Assembly: GCA_900765465.1 (NCBI GenBank)
Contig: CAAFRM010000228.1
Coordinates: forward strand, 1 to 7,216
From: an uncultured Prevotella sp.
Lineage (GTDB): Bacteria; Bacteroidota; Bacteroidia; Bacteroidales; Bacteroidaceae
Direction of reading: 5' to 3'
DNA length: 7,216 nucleotides
The notes under the pieces were generated by a model, which ran no database searches, had not been told where the DNA came from, and was given only the letters and a program-made list of their open reading frames with translations. Made by a program: the position numbers and the translations under genes. This document shows, piece after piece, positions 4,710-7,216 of the stretch (position 1 is the stretch's first letter; each line of letters opens with the position of its first letter).

Positions 4710-7216
4710 ATGGAACAAAGACTTATGACAGTAGCCGCAGCCCTCGTCGTTAGTACGAGCATGGCGTTTGCGCAAAGTCAAATCTCCGGTAAGGTTACCT
4801 CTTCTGAGGATGGAAGCCCTGTAATTGGTGCTTCTGTCAAGATTGTAGGAACAAAGACCGGTACAGTTACCGATGTAGATGGTAACTTCTCATTGAATGC
4901 TCCTGCTGGTGCCAAGCTGGAAGTAACATACCTCGGTATGTTGCCTCAGACGGTAAAGGCTGGTCAGAAGATGAAGATTGTATTGGATGCGGATAACAAG
5001 ACTCTTGATGAGGTGGTTGTAACAGCTATGGGTATTTCTCGTGATAAGAAAGCCTTGGGTTATGCTTCTCAGAAACTGGGTGCTGAAGATCTGAACACAG
5101 CAGGTACCAGCTCTTTGGCTAGTGCTATGCAGGGTAAGTTGACCGGTGTTGATATCCGTCAGTCTTCTGGTGCTCCTGGTGCTTCTTCTCAGATTGTCAT
5201 CCGTGGTGCTCGTTCATTCTCAGGCGATAACACTCCTCTTTATGTTGTAGATGGTATGCCTATTGCTTCTTCTGCAGATTATGATATTGATGCGCTTAAT
5301 GGTGGTGTAGTAGGTGCAGATAAAGCAAACCGTTCTATTGATATCAACCCTGATGACATCGAGAGCATCGACGTATTGAAGGGTCAGGCTGCTTCTGCCC
5401 TTTATGGTATCCGTGCATCTAATGGTGTCATCATCATTACCACCAAGCGTGGTAAGGCAAATGGTGGTCGCCCTCAGATTACATTCTCTACCGACTTGAG
5501 TGCTCAGACTGTCAGCAAGAAGTTTGATCGTCAGGATATTTATGCCCAGGGTAATGGCATAAATGCTTATAACCCATCATCATCTATGACTTGGGGTCCT
5601 AAGATTGCTGATCTGGCTAACGATGCTACTTATGGTGGTAATACCGACAATAAATATACTCAGGCTTATGGCAAGCACGAGGGTATGTACTACAACCCTA
5701 AGTATGCAGCTGCAGGTCTTGACGGTTGGGCTACTCCACAGATTTATGATAATGTAGGTGATTTCTTTGATACTGGTTTCACCCAGAACTCAAACTTGAG
5801 TATTTCCCAGAAGAATGGCAACTTGGCTTATTCTTTCGGTATTGGTGATACATATCAGAAAGGTATCATCCCTTCTACAGGTATGATGCGTACTACAGCC
5901 CGTGGTGCTGTTGACTTTGAAATCAACAAGCAGTGGAAGACAGGTTTCTCTGCCAACTATAGCGCAACCAAGATTACATCTGCTCCAGGTGCCAACAGCG
6001 GTATTATGAACGTGGTTTATTCTGCTCCTTCTGAGTATAATCTGAAGGGCACTCCTACTCATGCGCCAAACGACCCTACAAATCAGATCTTGTTCCGTTC
6101 TACCTCATTCAACAACCCATATTGGTGGAAGGATAACAATGAATTCAAGCAGCATACCAACCGTGTATTCGGTAATGCCTATCTTGAATATCGTCCTAAC
6201 TTCGGCTGGGATACAGAGCGTTACAACCTGGTAATCCGTGAGCAGGCAGGTCTTGATGTTTACACCACTAACAATAGTGATGTATATGAAAAGGGTTCTG
6301 CACAGAATGCTGGTGGTGAGATTGAAAACTATGGTATTCAGCACAATATCTTCAACAACCTCTTCACAGCCAACTTCACCGCTAAGTTGGGTGCTAACAA
6401 TGCGTGGGACTTCGGCGCATTGCTCGGTTCTGAGTTCAATCATGACTATCAGCGTGTCTGGGATTACGATGGAACTAACTTCCTGTTCTATGGTCAGCCT
6501 ACTATGACCAATACCACTGTTAAGCCAAAGACAGAGGAATATCAGGCTCAGGAGCGTACCGTAGGTTTCTTCGGTCAGTTGTCTTTGAGCTATGCTAATC
6601 AGGTTTATCTGACTGTGACAGGTCGTAACGATATCGTTTCTACCATGCCACGCAACAACCGTAGCTTTTTCTATCCATCTGTATCACTCGGCTGGATTTT
6701 CACAGAGCTTCCTGCATTGAAGGATAATCACATCCTCTCTTATGGTAAGCTCCGTGCTTCATTCGCTCAGGTAGGTCAGGCAGGTCACTACTATGCTAAC
6801 TATTACTATGTTCCAAGTTATGGTAGCGGTATGTATGGTATCACTCCTATCAGTTATCCTGTCAACGGCGTAAGTTCTTATGTGCCTTACTACGTGAAGT
6901 ATGACCCTAATCTGAAGCCACAGAACACCGTGAACTGGGAGTTTGGTGCAGACTTGAACTTCTTCGACAATCGTGTTCGTTTGGAATATACAGCCAGCTA
7001 TCAGGATATCAAGGATCAGATTTTCGATGTTCCTACAGCCGGTTCTACAGGTTATCAGTACCTCCGTACCAATGCCGGTGAGATGACCACATGGTCTCAT
7101 GAGTTTGCCATCAACGCAAGCATCATCCAGACTAAGGATTGGGATTTGGATCTTGGCGTAAACTTCACCAAGCTGACCAACAAGGTTAAGTCTTTGGCTG
7201 ATGGCGTAGAGAGTAT
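4710..7216 (+). CDS. SusC/RagA-family TonB-linked outer membrane transporter, 3'-truncated by window edge
   Basis: The outer-membrane barrel of a SusCD-type importer, moving oligosaccharides, peptides or other large nutrients into the periplasm with TonB energy. 835 residues are visible with no stop; the family is near 1000, so roughly 150-200 are missing. Residues 1-21 are a signal peptide (MEQRLMTVAAALVV...AFA). Residues about 24-93 form a carboxypeptidase-regulatory-like domain (ISGKV...GTVTDVDGNFSL). A TonB-box-like LDEVVVTAMG follows at 99-108. The plug spans about 110-248, with IVIRGARS (162-169), TPLYVVDGMPI (175-185) and the SusC signature LYGIRASNGVIIITTKRG (231-248). From about 255 on, alternating aromatic strands fit the barrel. 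There is no STN domain, so direct signalling to an anti-sigma factor is not indicated. The start has a purine-rich upstream tract. A susD gene is expected just past the edge; the substrate is not readable here. Confidence 0.97.
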   Translation, partial: MEQRLMTVAAALVVSTSMAFAQSQISGKVTSSEDGSPVIGASVKIVGTKTGTVTDVDGNFSLNAPAGAKLEVTYLGMLPQTVKAGQKMKIVLDADNKTLDEVVVTAMGISRDKKALGYASQKLGAEDLNTAGTSSLASAMQGKLTGVDIRQSSGAPGASSQIVIRGARSFSGDNTPLYVVDGMPIASSADYDIDALNGGVVGADKANRSIDINPDDIESIDVLKGQAASALYGIRASNGVIIITTKRGKANGGRPQITFSTDLSAQTVSKKFDRQDIYAQGNGINAYNPSSSMTWGPKIADLANDATYGGNTDNKYTQAYGKHEGMYYNPKYAAAGLDGWATPQIYDNVGDFFDTGFTQNSNLSISQKNGNLAYSFGIGDTYQKGIIPSTGMMRTTARGAVDFEINKQWKTGFSANYSATKITSAPGANSGIMNVVYSAPSEYNLKGTPTHAPNDPTNQILFRSTSFNNPYWWKDNNEFKQHTNRVFGNAYLEYRPNFGWDTERYNLVIREQAGLDVYTTNNSDVYEKGSAQNAGGEIENYGIQHNIFNNLFTANFTAKLGANNAWDFGALLGSEFNHDYQRVWDYDGTNFLFYGQPTMTNTTVKPKTEEYQAQERTVGFFGQLSLSYANQVYLTVTGRNDIVSTMPRNNRSFFYPSVSLGWIFTELPALKDNHILSYGKLRASFAQVGQAGHYYANYYYVPSYGSGMYGITPISYPVNGVSSYVPYYVKYDPNLKPQNTVNWEFGADLNFFDNRVRLEYTASYQDIKDQIFDVPTAGSTGYQYLRTNAGEMTTWSHEFAINASIIQTKDWDLDLGVNFTKLTNKVKSLADGVES

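Noticed and set aside
3445..7216. Fimbrial lipoprotein and SusC gene as one operon or a SusC/SusD pair
   Set aside because: A strong terminator and a full promoter separate them, and the lipoprotein has FimB/Mfa2 rather than SusD motifs and precedes SusC.

Overview
The window looks like chromosome of a gut-type Bacteroidota, most likely Prevotellaceae (Prevotella/Segatella). The reasons are a SusC/RagA TonB-dependent transporter, a FimB/Mfa2-type fimbrial lipoprotein, Bacteroidota promoters of the form T(T)TG-N20-TAnnTTTG instead of sigma70 boxes, and purine-rich or absent Shine-Dalgarno sites. Family assignments come from reading motifs and recalling homologues; no search was run.

Layout. 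(1) 1-507, plus strand: the 3' part of xpt, xanthine phosphoribosyltransferase (purine salvage). (2) 508-672: a convergent intergenic gap holding three exactly 22-bp-spaced palindromes centred on CCTTAAGG. (3) 673-1869, minus strand: a secreted SGNH/GDSL esterase with an N-terminal beta-rich domain. (4) 1870-1991: a divergent promoter region. (5) 1992-3200, plus strand: an MFS sugar transporter of the FucP/GluP type in which both acidic residues important in E. coli FucP appear to be replaced. (6) 3201-3444: a strong intrinsic terminator, a second weaker terminator-like hairpin, and a promoter with a leader of about 95 nt. (7) 3445-4368, plus strand: a cysteine-rich FimB/Mfa2-like lipoprotein. 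(8) 4369-4709: a terminator, a well-formed promoter, and an AT-rich leader of about 128 nt with hairpins and a possible 18-codon upstream ORF. (9) 4710 to the window end, plus strand: the first 835 residues of a SusC-like outer membrane transporter, which runs off the edge with no stop codon.

How the genes relate. The esterase and the MFS transporter are divergent from a shared 122-bp control region. They could form a small carbohydrate deacylation-and-uptake pair, but this is inferred from position only. The fimbrial lipoprotein and the SusC gene each have their own promoter and are separated by a terminator, so they look like independent transcription units. The partner SusD and any glycan enzymes of the SusC locus would lie to the right, outside the window. 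I see no CRISPR array, insertion sequence, tRNA, rRNA or integration site, and no clearly novel multi-gene system. The most unusual items are the 22-bp palindrome array, the altered transporter residues, the probably leaderless esterase mRNA and the structured susC leader.
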